From Methanobrevibacter thaueri (GTDB taxonomy: Archaea; Methanobacteriota; Methanobacteria; Methanobacteriales; Methanobacteriaceae): a DNA stretch of 49,604 bases. The notes below the pieces were generated by a model. It searched no databases. It was not told where the DNA came from and saw only the letters and a program-made list of their open reading frames with translations. Of the stretch, positions 17,116-24,995 are shown in pieces (position 1 is the stretch's first letter; each line of letters opens with the position of its first letter). The position numbers and the translations under genes were made by a program. The stretch is taken from the NCBI RefSeq assembly GCF_015062905.1, contig NZ_SUTK01000009.1, forward strand, positions 1 to 49,604, in the 5' to 3' direction.

Positions 17116-18861
17116 ATGACTGAATTAGAATTAATTAGTGGAAAACCTAAAATTTTTGCTATTAGCTCTGATGAGGAATCATTAGCTTTATTGAAGGAAT
17201 TTGTTGAAGATTATGGGTATGAATTTGCAGGCAGTGCATTTGCAAAGGAGGATATTTTTGATAAGCTTGATAAAATATCGCCAAACCTCATTTTCTTAGA
17301 CACCGACATAGAGAATATTGATTTAGAAGAGCTTGCAGGAGATTTGGAAATTTTTAATGTTCCGATTCTACTTGTTATTGGAGCGCTTTTTGATGAGACA
17401 ATCGATAAGCTGCTGACAAACAACCCATACGGATTTCTGCTCAAGCCATTGGAAGACGGAGAAGTTCAAAGGTCCATGGCAGTTGCCCTAAAGAAGCATG
17501 AACAGAATATAATCAATGTTAAAACTGCTCAGGCAAAAATTAAAGAGAAAAGCACTGAACTTGTTATTGAAAAGTCAGATTCAAGTTTTCTTTTGATATT
17601 GTGTATTGCACTAATTCTAACAGCCATTCTAAGTAGAAATGCGACCTGGCTTCAATGGGTGCTCTTAATTCCGTCACTGACAATGCTGCTCAATTCACTA
17701 ATCAGCCTTAAAAAGATGAAGCCTATCACCCCCTACAAAGAGGAAGACCTTCCATTCATAAGCATTTTCATACCTGCACACAATGAGGAAAACACCATTG
17801 AAGCAACCGTTAGAAGCGTTTGCCAAAGCGAATATATGAAAAATGGCGAACCAAACTATGAAGTCATCGTTATTAATGATGGGTCAACCGACAGCACAGG
17901 CGAAATATTGGCCAATTTAAAAAAGGAATTGCCTCAGATAAAGATTGTTTCAAGACATCCCCCAAGATCTGGAAAAGGAAAAGGTTTTGTTTTAAATGAT
18001 GCTCTAACATTATCAAGAGGAGAAGTAATTGGCGTTTTTGATGCGGACACCCAGATTAAAACTGATTTTCTGATGACCATTGTTCAATATCTAAATGGAG
18101 ATATTGACGGAGTGCAGTCAAGGGTAAAAATGTTCAATCGTGACGAGAACTATCTGGCCCGTATGCAGCATCTTGAATTTGCAAGCTTTGGAAATACCCT
18201 TATCGCCAAGGACAATATGGCAAGTACCGGATTTTTAGGCGGAAACGGCCAATTCGTTAAAAAGGATGCCATCATCAATTGTGGAAGATGGGACGGATTT
18301 GCGGTTACCGAAGATTTGAACCTTGCAATAAAAATCATACTTCAAGGCGGAAAGATACGCTATTGCGGCGAATGTGCCGTCTATCAGGAAGCCGTGGAAG
18401 ATTGGAGAGCATTCTTCAGACAAAGGATAAGATGGGCAATCGGCAACTTCGAAACATTGTTCATTTACTTTCATCAAATCATAAAGGGAAATATTCCTAT
18501 TTTAAAGAAATTCAATATTCTTGAACACATTTCCTTTTACAGCTTTAACTTGTTAATCTTTTTCGGATTTATAGTCACAATCATCAATGCAATATCCTGG
18601 TTCATGTTCCATGGAGCAACAATAATCAGAATGGAAGCCCCATTCCTTGTCGGATTTTTATCAGTCGTTGCATTTTTCCCTGGAATAATTATCGCCCTGT
18701 CAAGGGACAAGCCTTCCATCCAGGAACTCATTAAAGACATTGTGAAATATTACATTTACTGTTTCCATTTAATTCCATTGTTTTTCCTAACAATGCAGTC
18801 AATGATAAGCAGAAAAGAACGCAGATGGTCTAAAACTGTACATAAAGGAGGTAAAAAATGA
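17116..18861 (+). CDS. Receiver domain fused to membrane GT2 glycosyltransferase
   Basis: 581 aa. Residues 10-135 are a receiver: Asp62 in IFLDTDIEN, Lys110 in LLKPLED, but Gly89 where the switch Ser/Thr belongs (LLVIGALFDE), so it may be altered. Two helices follow (~155-172, ~178-195). Then a processive family-2 glycosyltransferase: FIPAHNEENT, VINDGSTDST, D309-A-D311, T398-E-D400 and Q436-R-I-R-W440, as in cellulose synthase, PgaC and hyaluronan synthase. C-terminal helices (~480-565) form the export channel. It presumably makes or extends a surface polysaccharide from a nucleotide sugar at the membrane, gated by phosphorylation from the kinases upstream. It starts 10 bp after the response regulator. 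Confidence 0.88.
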   Translation: MTELELISGKPKIFAISSDEESLALLKEFVEDYGYEFAGSAFAKEDIFDKLDKISPNLIFLDTDIENIDLEELAGDLEIFNVPILLVIGALFDETIDKLLTNNPYGFLLKPLEDGEVQRSMAVALKKHEQNIINVKTAQAKIKEKSTELVIEKSDSSFLLILCIALILTAILSRNATWLQWVLLIPSLTMLLNSLISLKKMKPITPYKEEDLPFISIFIPAHNEENTIEATVRSVCQSEYMKNGEPNYEVIVINDGSTDSTGEILANLKKELPQIKIVSRHPPRSGKGKGFVLNDALTLSRGEVIGVFDADTQIKTDFLMTIVQYLNGDIDGVQSRVKMFNRDENYLARMQHLEFASFGNTLIAKDNMASTGFLGGNGQFVKKDAIINCGRWDGFAVTEDLNLAIKIILQGGKIRYCGECAVYQEAVEDWRAFFRQRIRWAIGNFETLFIYFHQIIKGNIPILKKFNILEHISFYSFNLLIFFGFIVTIINAISWFMFHGATIIRMEAPFLVGFLSVVAFFPGIIIALSRDKPSIQELIKDIVKYYIYCFHLIPLFFLTMQSMISRKERRWSKTVHKGGKK

Positions 18862-19475
18862 GGAATCAAGAAAAATTGATTGGACTGTTAGTGATAATCC
18901 TCATTATTTTCTTTGCATCATACGTTAATGAGATTAATGACGTTTTAAGTGGAACCCATGACCAGACAATAGAATTTGGACATAGCGCAACTAAAGTTCC
19001 CCAATTATGGAATACGACTAATGAACCGACCTCAAACAACATGTCCAAAACTCCCAATGCGATAACAAATGGATACATTTATATTGATCACTGGGATGAC
19101 TGGCCAGAGGACCATATCACTTCCATATCTGAAGCCAAATTCAGGGAAATGGAAAACGGACAATACAATGTTCTAAAGAATGAAAATGTTACACTTGATG
19201 GAATTTCTGTATCTAAACAGTATTTTTCTAATCCTTCAAGAAATAACTACAACGTCTGGAATCATGTCGGAGTCAACTATGTATTCTCAAAAGAAGACAC
19301 CAACTATGCAATACAGGTCCATTACTTTACAAGCCAAGACTATAACAATGCCACATTCGTAAAGGAAATCGATGAGTGTATTGGAGAGGACATGGACAAC
19401 CTCCATAACAACAACTTCAACGCTTTCATCTCAACTGCGAACCACATATATGGAATTGTTACAGGCAGGTCTTAG
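18858..19475 (+). CDS. Membrane-anchored extracytoplasmic protein, unknown
   Basis: 205 aa. A helix at residues ~8-22 (LIGLLVIILIIFFASYV) anchors an otherwise hydrophilic, Asn- and aromatic-rich domain on the cell surface. It starts inside the stop of the glycosyltransferase (ATGA at 18858-18861) with GGAGG upstream, so the two are translationally coupled and probably work together, for example in polysaccharide assembly. The domain carries a YIYIDHWDDWPEDHI stretch; I recognise no family. Confidence 0.75.
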   Translation: MRNQEKLIGLLVIILIIFFASYVNEINDVLSGTHDQTIEFGHSATKVPQLWNTTNEPTSNNMSKTPNAITNGYIYIDHWDDWPEDHITSISEAKFREMENGQYNVLKNENVTLDGISVSKQYFSNPSRNNYNVWNHVGVNYVFSKEDTNYAIQVHYFTSQDYNNATFVKEIDECIGEDMDNLHNNNFNAFISTANHIYGIVTGRS

Positions 19476-19527
19476 ATTAAAATAATGATGGATAATTTTA
19501 ATAGCTAGTAAAAAAAAAGTTATTTAA

Positions 19528-19561
19528 AATATCTATCAAATTAATATTTTTAATAGATATT
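19528..19561. terminator. Inverted repeat between convergent genes
   Basis: AATATCTAT (19528-19536) and ATAGATATT (19553-19561) are perfect 9-bp arms with a 16-nt AT-rich loop, in the gap between the membrane-anchored protein and the convergent unknown gene. Possible terminator; weak because the stem is all A/T except two pairs. Confidence 0.35.
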
Positions 19562-19578
19562 GTTAAAAACATGCAGAA

Positions 19579-20172
19579 TTATTTTTTAGTATACATCAAC
19601 GGATGATTTTCGCACATAGGATCCTTTATAATGTTTCTTTTCAAATGATAATTTAAGAAATAAAGCATCCACTCATTGGAAAGTTCGCGTAGTGACGCAT
19701 CGTCAAGTCTTTCAAAAGGAGTGAAGAAATCCATCTGATTTCCGCCGGCAACAAAGGCCAAGTTCTTTGTTTCGACCAGCAGGAAAAAGTCATTGCGAAT
19801 ATTGTGAATGTTGAAGTCTTCAACACAGGAAATTGATTTTTCGCTTTTATAGTTGTAGAAATATGTATTCAAATATTCGAAGTCGATGAACTTGATTTCC
19901 TTAACGTCAAAATCAACATCTTCACTAAGCAAATGGTTTTTATAATCATAGTTTGATAAAAAATCAACATCCCAAATGTTATTATAAAAAACAGAGAAAA
20001 ATGAATCTTCGGCAAAACGAACAGTTAAAGACATTTCTTCATTTGATTTGGGATTTCCAAGCTCCACATTCTTAAATCCAACATATATTGAATCCTGAGA
20101 TATTTCTATTGCAGTCCATTTACCTGAATTAATTATTACATCCCGAATTAATTTTAAAGATCTTGTATTCAT
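19579..20172 (-). CDS. Protein of unknown function, last gene of the dapL unit
   Basis: 197 aa, soluble, no signal peptide. The start ATG overlaps the stop of the previous gene (ATGA at 20169-20172). Composition is rich in Phe, Asn and acidic residues, with a KFIDFEYLNTYFYNY stretch mid-protein. No family is recognised. Coupling to the two DUF proteins upstream suggests a shared job. Confidence 0.7.
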   Translation of the reverse strand: MNTRSLKLIRDVIINSGKWTAIEISQDSIYVGFKNVELGNPKSNEEMSLTVRFAEDSFFSVFYNNIWDVDFLSNYDYKNHLLSEDVDFDVKEIKFIDFEYLNTYFYNYKSEKSISCVEDFNIHNIRNDFFLLVETKNLAFVAGGNQMDFFTPFERLDDASLRELSNEWMLYFLNYHLKRNIIKDPMCENHPLMYTKK

Positions 20173-20765
20173 TCTAACACCTGATTTTTAACAAAAACAC
20201 CGTATGCCCCTTCAATTTCATATTCCTTTTCATCATCATATGACTTATCCCATATAAAAGGATTAATCTCAATTTGGTTGTTAACAGTCTCATCCCAATC
20301 AATAGTGAAACCTTCCTCCTTCAAATATTTAGAAACGGTTTTACCAATTTCCAATGCACTAGCCTCATCGTTTTCATAGTCTCCAAAGGTAATCCTTAAA
20401 TAACCATCGAAAACGCTGTATTCAACATCCTCAAAGGTGTAAAAGCAAAAGCCGATAGGCGCAAACTTGTTATTTAACAGGTGAACCTGCAGTTCAAATG
20501 CATCGGCCACACCCTCCTTGATGTCATAACCGCAATTGTGAACAGCAACAATGCCCTCTTGTGAAAGCCTTGCAAATGCATTTTCCAGTTTTGAAAAGTT
20601 TTCATTGGCGGAATCACTCAGGGAGATATTGCAGTTGGAAAAATCAATTTCCTCATCAATAAACTGGTCTTCCAATATCTCAATGATTTCACCAACACTA
20701 AAGAATCCTGATTTAGAAAGCAAATCCTTCATATATTCAATTTCCTCTGCCAAATCAGAATCCAT
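20169..20765 (-). CDS. DUF6891-like protein, unknown function
   Basis: 198 aa from the ATG at 20765 (MDSDLAEE). GGTGAG ends 3 nt before it and overlaps the stop of the preceding gene; the frame opens earlier at a TTG without support. Core pattern: IVAVHNCGYDIKEGVADA, IGFCFYTFEDVEYSVFDGYLRITFGD, then GFTIDWDETVNNQIEI. From memory this matches DUF6891, a cytoplasmic family of unknown function common in bacteria. It sits between a DUF6882-like gene and an unknown gene with overlapping or abutting ends. Confidence in the family is moderate. Confidence 0.7.
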   Translation of the reverse strand: MDSDLAEEIEYMKDLLSKSGFFSVGEIIEILEDQFIDEEIDFSNCNISLSDSANENFSKLENAFARLSQEGIVAVHNCGYDIKEGVADAFELQVHLLNNKFAPIGFCFYTFEDVEYSVFDGYLRITFGDYENDEASALEIGKTVSKYLKEEGFTIDWDETVNNQIEINPFIWDKSYDDEKEYEIEGAYGVFVKNQVLE

Positions 20766-20769
20766 GGTC

Positions 20770-21462
20770 TCACCTTTCATCGTCACCAAATATCAAGAGA
20801 CGAGTGATATTTCCTCTTTCGGTATATCCGGCCATCACTCTCGCTTCACCGATTTTTGCAAGTGCAAAGTCGTCATGAGGCTTGAATCCATATCCTTTAA
20901 GTTTGGTGTATGATTCGAAAGCGATTTTCGGATAGATATTGAAATTCTTTTGGAAAGTGTAAAAGGTATCCCTGAATTTTTTTGCGGAATCGTTTTCCTT
21001 AATCAAGTCTGATTTGATGCCTACAAAAATATCCAAACCGTCTTCTGAAACTGCATAATATGCATCCATGGCGAGAATGGAACTTGTAGTCATTGCCAAG
21101 GTATGGCAATCGTCATAGGTTGCGTTCAATAAAGGAGTGGTGAATTCAGGAATTCCAAATTCCTCTCCAATAGCCTTGATTTGTAAAGCGGATTTAATCA
21201 GATTTTCACCGAATATGTCCTCATTGTCCCATGCCCATGACCACTGTCTGGAGTCCTGCATGAAAAATCCGAGAATTTGAACCGGGAATATTATGTCATC
21301 AAATTTGAGCTCACCTTTTTCAATATCCAAATCTCCAGCCCCATCTCCAATTAATTCTGATAGGTTTTCTTGTTTGTCAAGAGCCAGAGCACCATATTTA
21401 GATAATAGTACCTTAAATGAGTCACCTTCTTCAATTGTAACAGGTTTTTCTATTATTTTCAA
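20770..21462 (-). CDS. DUF6882-like protein, unknown function
   Basis: 230 aa, starting with TTG at 21462; AGGTG lies 7 nt upstream and overlaps the dapL stop, and no in-frame ATG lies near. The QILGFFMQDSRQWSWAWDN segment near residue 63 followed by a long helical region recalls DUF6882 (from memory). It is soluble. The context is a four-gene unit led by dapL, with the next gene beginning 4 bp after this stop. The function is unknown; paired DUF families of this sort occur in bacterial immunity or stress gene sets, which is only a hint. Confidence 0.7.
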   Translation of the reverse strand: MKIIEKPVTIEEGDSFKVLLSKYGALALDKQENLSELIGDGAGDLDIEKGELKFDDIIFPVQILGFFMQDSRQWSWAWDNEDIFGENLIKSALQIKAIGEEFGIPEFTTPLLNATYDDCHTLAMTTSSILAMDAYYAVSEDGLDIFVGIKSDLIKENDSAKKFRDTFYTFQKNFNIYPKIAFESYTKLKGYGFKPHDDFALAKIGEARVMAGYTERGNITRLLIFGDDER

Positions 21463-21471
21463 TTATAACAC

Positions 21472-22707
21472 CTAAAATTCTAATTTTGAAATTCTGTCCA
21501 TTGCTTCAATAGTGTTCTCCAATGTATTGAATGCGGTGAGCCTCAAATAGCCTTCACCACTTGGACCAAATCCTGAACCAGGAGTTCCGATAACATTTGC
21601 CTCATTTAACAATATGTCAAAGAAATCCCATGAATCCATGTTGTTTGGAGTTTTTACCCAAATATATGGAGAACTTACACCACCATAGACTTCAAGGCCT
21701 ATGTCAGACAAGCTTTGGCGAATGATTTTGGCATTTTCCATATAATAGTCAATGACTTCCCTAATCTGTTTTTGACCTTCTTCAGAGTAAGTCGCTTCAG
21801 CTGCCCTTTGGACAGGATAGGATGCACCATTGAACTTGGTGGTTTGCCTTCTGTTCCATAATGGATTGATTTCAACTTCCTCTCCATCTGCAGTGTATCC
21901 TTTCAATTCCTTAGGAACAACTGTGTATGCACAACGGGTTCCTGTGAAACCTGCAGTCTTTGAGAAGCTTCTGAATTCAATAGCAACATCTTTTGCACCT
22001 TCAATCTCATAGATACTGTGAGGCACATCATCTTCACTGATGAATGCTTCGTAAGCGGAATCAAATAGAATGATTGCTTTGTTTTCTTTTGCATAATCGA
22101 CAAATACCTTTAACTGATCTTTAGTTAATGTTGTACCTGTAGGATTGTTTGGGAAACATAAATAGATGATATCAACAGGTTCTGCAGGCAATTCCGGAAC
22201 AAATCCGTTTTCAGCATTTGCCTTAAGGTATGTCAAACCTTCATACATGCCGTCATCACCCATTTCACCGGTTCTTCCGGCCATTACATTGGTGTCAACA
22301 TAAACAGTGTATACAGGATCGGTTACTGCAATCTTATTGTCGATTCCAAAGATTTCCTGAATATTACCTGTATCACATTTAGCTCCATCGCTAATGAACA
22401 CTTCTGAGGTATCCAGTGAAATGCCATATTTTTCATAATCATTCTTAATGATGGCTTCAGCCAAAAATCCGTAACCTTGTTCCGGACCATATCCCATGAA
22501 TGTTTCGCCGTCAGCCATTTCATCTACAGCATTCCTAAATGCTTCAACGACAGCAGGTACCAATGGTTTTGTAACATCTCCGATACCCATCTTGATTACG
22601 TCTGCATCGGGATTATTCTTTATAAATTCTTGTTCTCTTCTAGCCACTTCAACAAAAAGGTAGCTGCTTTTTAATTTAAGATAGTTTTCATTAATTTTAA
22701 CAACCAT
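21472..22707 (-). CDS. dapL: LL-diaminopimelate aminotransferase
   Basis: 411 aa. A class I/II PLP aminotransferase converting tetrahydrodipicolinate directly to LL-diaminopimelate in lysine synthesis. Signature parts: IKMGIGDVTKPL, MGYGPEQGYGFLAEAI, FISDGAKCDTGNIQEIFG, YLCFPNNPTGTTL, SFSKTAGFTGTRC with the PLP lysine, and GSGFGPSGEGYLRLTAF. The length is normal. GAGG precedes the ATG by 7 nt. The promoter would lie in the 292-bp gap to the divergent gene; CTAATTTATATTTG around 22732-22745 is a candidate TATA region. Confidence 0.95.
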   Translation of the reverse strand: MVVKINENYLKLKSSYLFVEVARREQEFIKNNPDADVIKMGIGDVTKPLVPAVVEAFRNAVDEMADGETFMGYGPEQGYGFLAEAIIKNDYEKYGISLDTSEVFISDGAKCDTGNIQEIFGIDNKIAVTDPVYTVYVDTNVMAGRTGEMGDDGMYEGLTYLKANAENGFVPELPAEPVDIIYLCFPNNPTGTTLTKDQLKVFVDYAKENKAIILFDSAYEAFISEDDVPHSIYEIEGAKDVAIEFRSFSKTAGFTGTRCAYTVVPKELKGYTADGEEVEINPLWNRRQTTKFNGASYPVQRAAEATYSEEGQKQIREVIDYYMENAKIIRQSLSDIGLEVYGGVSSPYIWVKTPNNMDSWDFFDILLNEANVIGTPGSGFGPSGEGYLRLTAFNTLENTIEAMDRISKLEF

Positions 22708-22999
22708 GATTAATCCTCAAAAATATTAATCTAATTTATATTTGACTTTTGAAATATATAAAATGAATGATTAGAAAAAGTTAATCCCCATGTGAAAAAT
22801 CAATTTCAGAAGAATTGTGTTTAAAGTGCCGATTAAATCAGAAAATGGTTCAAATCACATGCCTAAAAACAACACATGTAAGATAAACTATGCATTCTTT
22901 TGAAAATATGGATTCCTATCGAAAAATCATCATTATGAAAATATTTAAATTGATGAAAATAACATAAATATATACATACTAAATAAGGGTTGGGAAAAA
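22708..22999. other. Divergent intergenic region dapL / acidic membrane protein
   Basis: About 290 bp without a gene, holding two divergent promoters. AAATATATAC at about 22966-22975 is a TATA box for the plus-strand gene, with GGTTGGG as a possible ribosome binding site near 22988. No RNA gene, riboswitch-like fold or repeat is apparent. Confidence 0.4.
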
Positions 23000-24418
23000 A
23001 TGAATATAATAACTATTTTAATTTGGATAACTATTGCAATAATCGCCGCAATAGCTATCATAGTCGTTAAACTACACTATAGAGGCGATGAATTAGAGCA
23101 TGACGAAGGATCAATACTACCAAAAGGTATAAATTTAAATGAAGCGTTAAACATTGGTAGAAATAAAAACAATGCTCGAAAAAGTAATTCTTCAAAAAAT
23201 ACTCCTCGTAGTTTATCCCCAAATATTCCTAAAAAAAGCCGAAACTTATTTAGCGGAATTACTGAGCCGAAAGTCAATGATGAAGCTTACATTGTTCCGG
23301 AAGTCGAAACAGACAATGTAAAAACTTATGAATACGAATCTCAGAATCAAGTGCTTATTAATTATAATGATAACGTTGAAAAATTTCAAGAACCAATTAA
23401 ACAAAGCCAGATGGATATTATGACTCAAAATAATAAAGAAACCAGCGAACTGAAAGATTTATTTACAATTGATGAATTAATCAAAGAATCTAAAAGAAAA
23501 GACAGTGAAAGAGAAAAAGAATCTCAAACAATTAGAAATGATGAAGAAGATGAAGAATTGAAAGAAATCAAAGAAAGCATCAAAAACAGAACAAAGGAAC
23601 CTTTAATTGAGGAAATTATCGCTGAAGACAAGGAAGAGAAAATCAGTGATATAATTGAGGACAGCGATGATGCTCCTGAAGAGGAACCTGCATCTGTCGA
23701 ATCACAAAAGGACATTGATGAAGCAATAACCACTGCCGCACAAGAAAGCGAAGAAGAAATTGAAAGCATTTCTGAAGATGACAACATTACAGACACACTG
23801 TTAAAACAGGAAGAAATAAGTGAACCTGCTTTAAAAACACCAAACAAAGTTGGTGAAACCTCATTTGAATCAGCAGCTGAAGAAGACACAATGGATCTTG
23901 ATTACAGAAAAGATTTGGACAAGGTCAAAAATAAAATTACAAGTTCAAAACTATTCCAAGAGGTTAAAGACAAATTGAATTCCGAACCTGAAGAAATCCC
24001 AATACCAAAAGATGAAAGCCTTCAAAACGAATTCATAAGAAACGTGAATGAATACGATGAATACGAACCGATCATTAACGAGACATACATGGACATTGAT
24101 GACGGTACCTATGAGGATTACCACGACCAGAAATTAAGACAGGAAAACACCAAACGTGTCTTTAAAATGGCTCAGAATTCACCTGAACCGGTTCAACCTA
24201 AAGTGGGTGAAATCAAAAGCAAACCTGCAAGGGACAACGTGAAAATCACTATAAATAACAATGAAGTTGTACTTAAAAAAGGAGACGAAATCATCTACAA
24301 CCATGACGGCGAGACCTATTCCAGCCAAGTTTATGCAATAAACGGTGACGACATCTCAGTTAGGTACAGAGGTAAAAATATTAAAATCAAAACAAGCGAA
24401 GTTAAAAAGATATACTAA
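23000..24418 (+). CDS. Membrane-anchored acidic protein with C-terminal beta domain
   Basis: 472 aa. A single N-terminal helix (residues 3-24, IITILIWITIAIIAAIAIIVV) is followed by a basic segment. Then about 340 residues are very rich in Glu/Asp/Lys, low in complexity and probably partly coiled-coil. A compact all-beta domain (about 412-472) ends it: ITINNNEVVLKKGDEIIYNHDG and SVRYRGKNIKIKTSEVKKIY, resembling a small SH3/KOW-like barrel. The topology suggests an N-out helix with a cytoplasmic body. The family is not recognised; it could be a cell-envelope organiser or scaffold. It is monocistronic. Confidence 0.75.
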   Translation: MNIITILIWITIAIIAAIAIIVVKLHYRGDELEHDEGSILPKGINLNEALNIGRNKNNARKSNSSKNTPRSLSPNIPKKSRNLFSGITEPKVNDEAYIVPEVETDNVKTYEYESQNQVLINYNDNVEKFQEPIKQSQMDIMTQNNKETSELKDLFTIDELIKESKRKDSEREKESQTIRNDEEDEELKEIKESIKNRTKEPLIEEIIAEDKEEKISDIIEDSDDAPEEEPASVESQKDIDEAITTAAQESEEEIESISEDDNITDTLLKQEEISEPALKTPNKVGETSFESAAEEDTMDLDYRKDLDKVKNKITSSKLFQEVKDKLNSEPEEIPIPKDESLQNEFIRNVNEYDEYEPIINETYMDIDDGTYEDYHDQKLRQENTKRVFKMAQNSPEPVQPKVGEIKSKPARDNVKITINNNEVVLKKGDEIIYNHDGETYSSQVYAINGDDISVRYRGKNIKIKTSEVKKIY

Positions 24419-24448
24419 CTATATCTTTTTACGACCCTTTCTTTTTTT
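24403..24448 (+). terminator. Hairpin terminator overlapping the stop codon
   Basis: TAAAAAGATATA (24403-24414) and TATATCTTTTTA (24420-24431) are perfect 12-bp arms with a 5-nt loop that contains most of the stop codon. A seven-T run follows at 24442-24448. Confidence 0.6.
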
Positions 24449-24521
24449 AATGCCACATCACCTAAAACTACACTAATTCTGTTTTTAGATAATACTATTA
24501 AAATATAAAAAAAGAGATTAA

Positions 24522-24986
24522 TCACTGATGATTAATCCTGTAACTTCCATCCTCAACGATGTATTTCGGAACGCTGATTTTCAGGGAACGGATAATATTC
24601 AAATAGAAGTCATCCAATTCTCTGTCGGCATAAGGATATGTGAATTCAAAAACATATAGATTGTCATCCTCCACATACATAAACTCATTCCTGCGAACCT
24701 GATTCTCACCGTCGGAAAATGAGGAAACGACCATATAATAAAGATTGTCATTGATAAGAATGAAATCGGAAGTGACAAGATCAATCCTGTCGTTACCTTC
24801 CAAATTCTTTTCAATACCGTCCATTATTTCTGGAAGTCCTGACAATGTCGGTGTTGTCAAAAACTTGATGGACATTGGAATCTTGGTATTTACGAGATAC
24901 AATTCCGTAAACTCATCCTTGGGAGGAATCTTTTCAAAATCCTCTGGCATTGTGAGAGTTGAAAATCCGTTTGTGAACATTGTCAT
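24522..24986 (-). CDS. Small protein of unknown function after gltX
   Basis: 154 aa from the ATG at 24986. AGGTGA lies 5 nt upstream and overlaps the gltX stop; an in-frame GTG at 24995 is less likely. The protein begins MTMFTNGFSTLTMPEDFEKIPP and has alternating strands (FILINDNLYYMVVSSFSDG, LYVFEFTYPY), looking like a small alpha/beta domain of the DcrB/PsbP kind, though this is only an impression. It is co-transcribed with glutamyl-tRNA synthetase. Confidence 0.6.
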   Translation of the reverse strand: MTMFTNGFSTLTMPEDFEKIPPKDEFTELYLVNTKIPMSIKFLTTPTLSGLPEIMDGIEKNLEGNDRIDLVTSDFILINDNLYYMVVSSFSDGENQVRRNEFMYVEDDNLYVFEFTYPYADRELDDFYLNIIRSLKISVPKYIVEDGSYRINHQ

Positions 24987-24995
24987 GCAGGTCAC

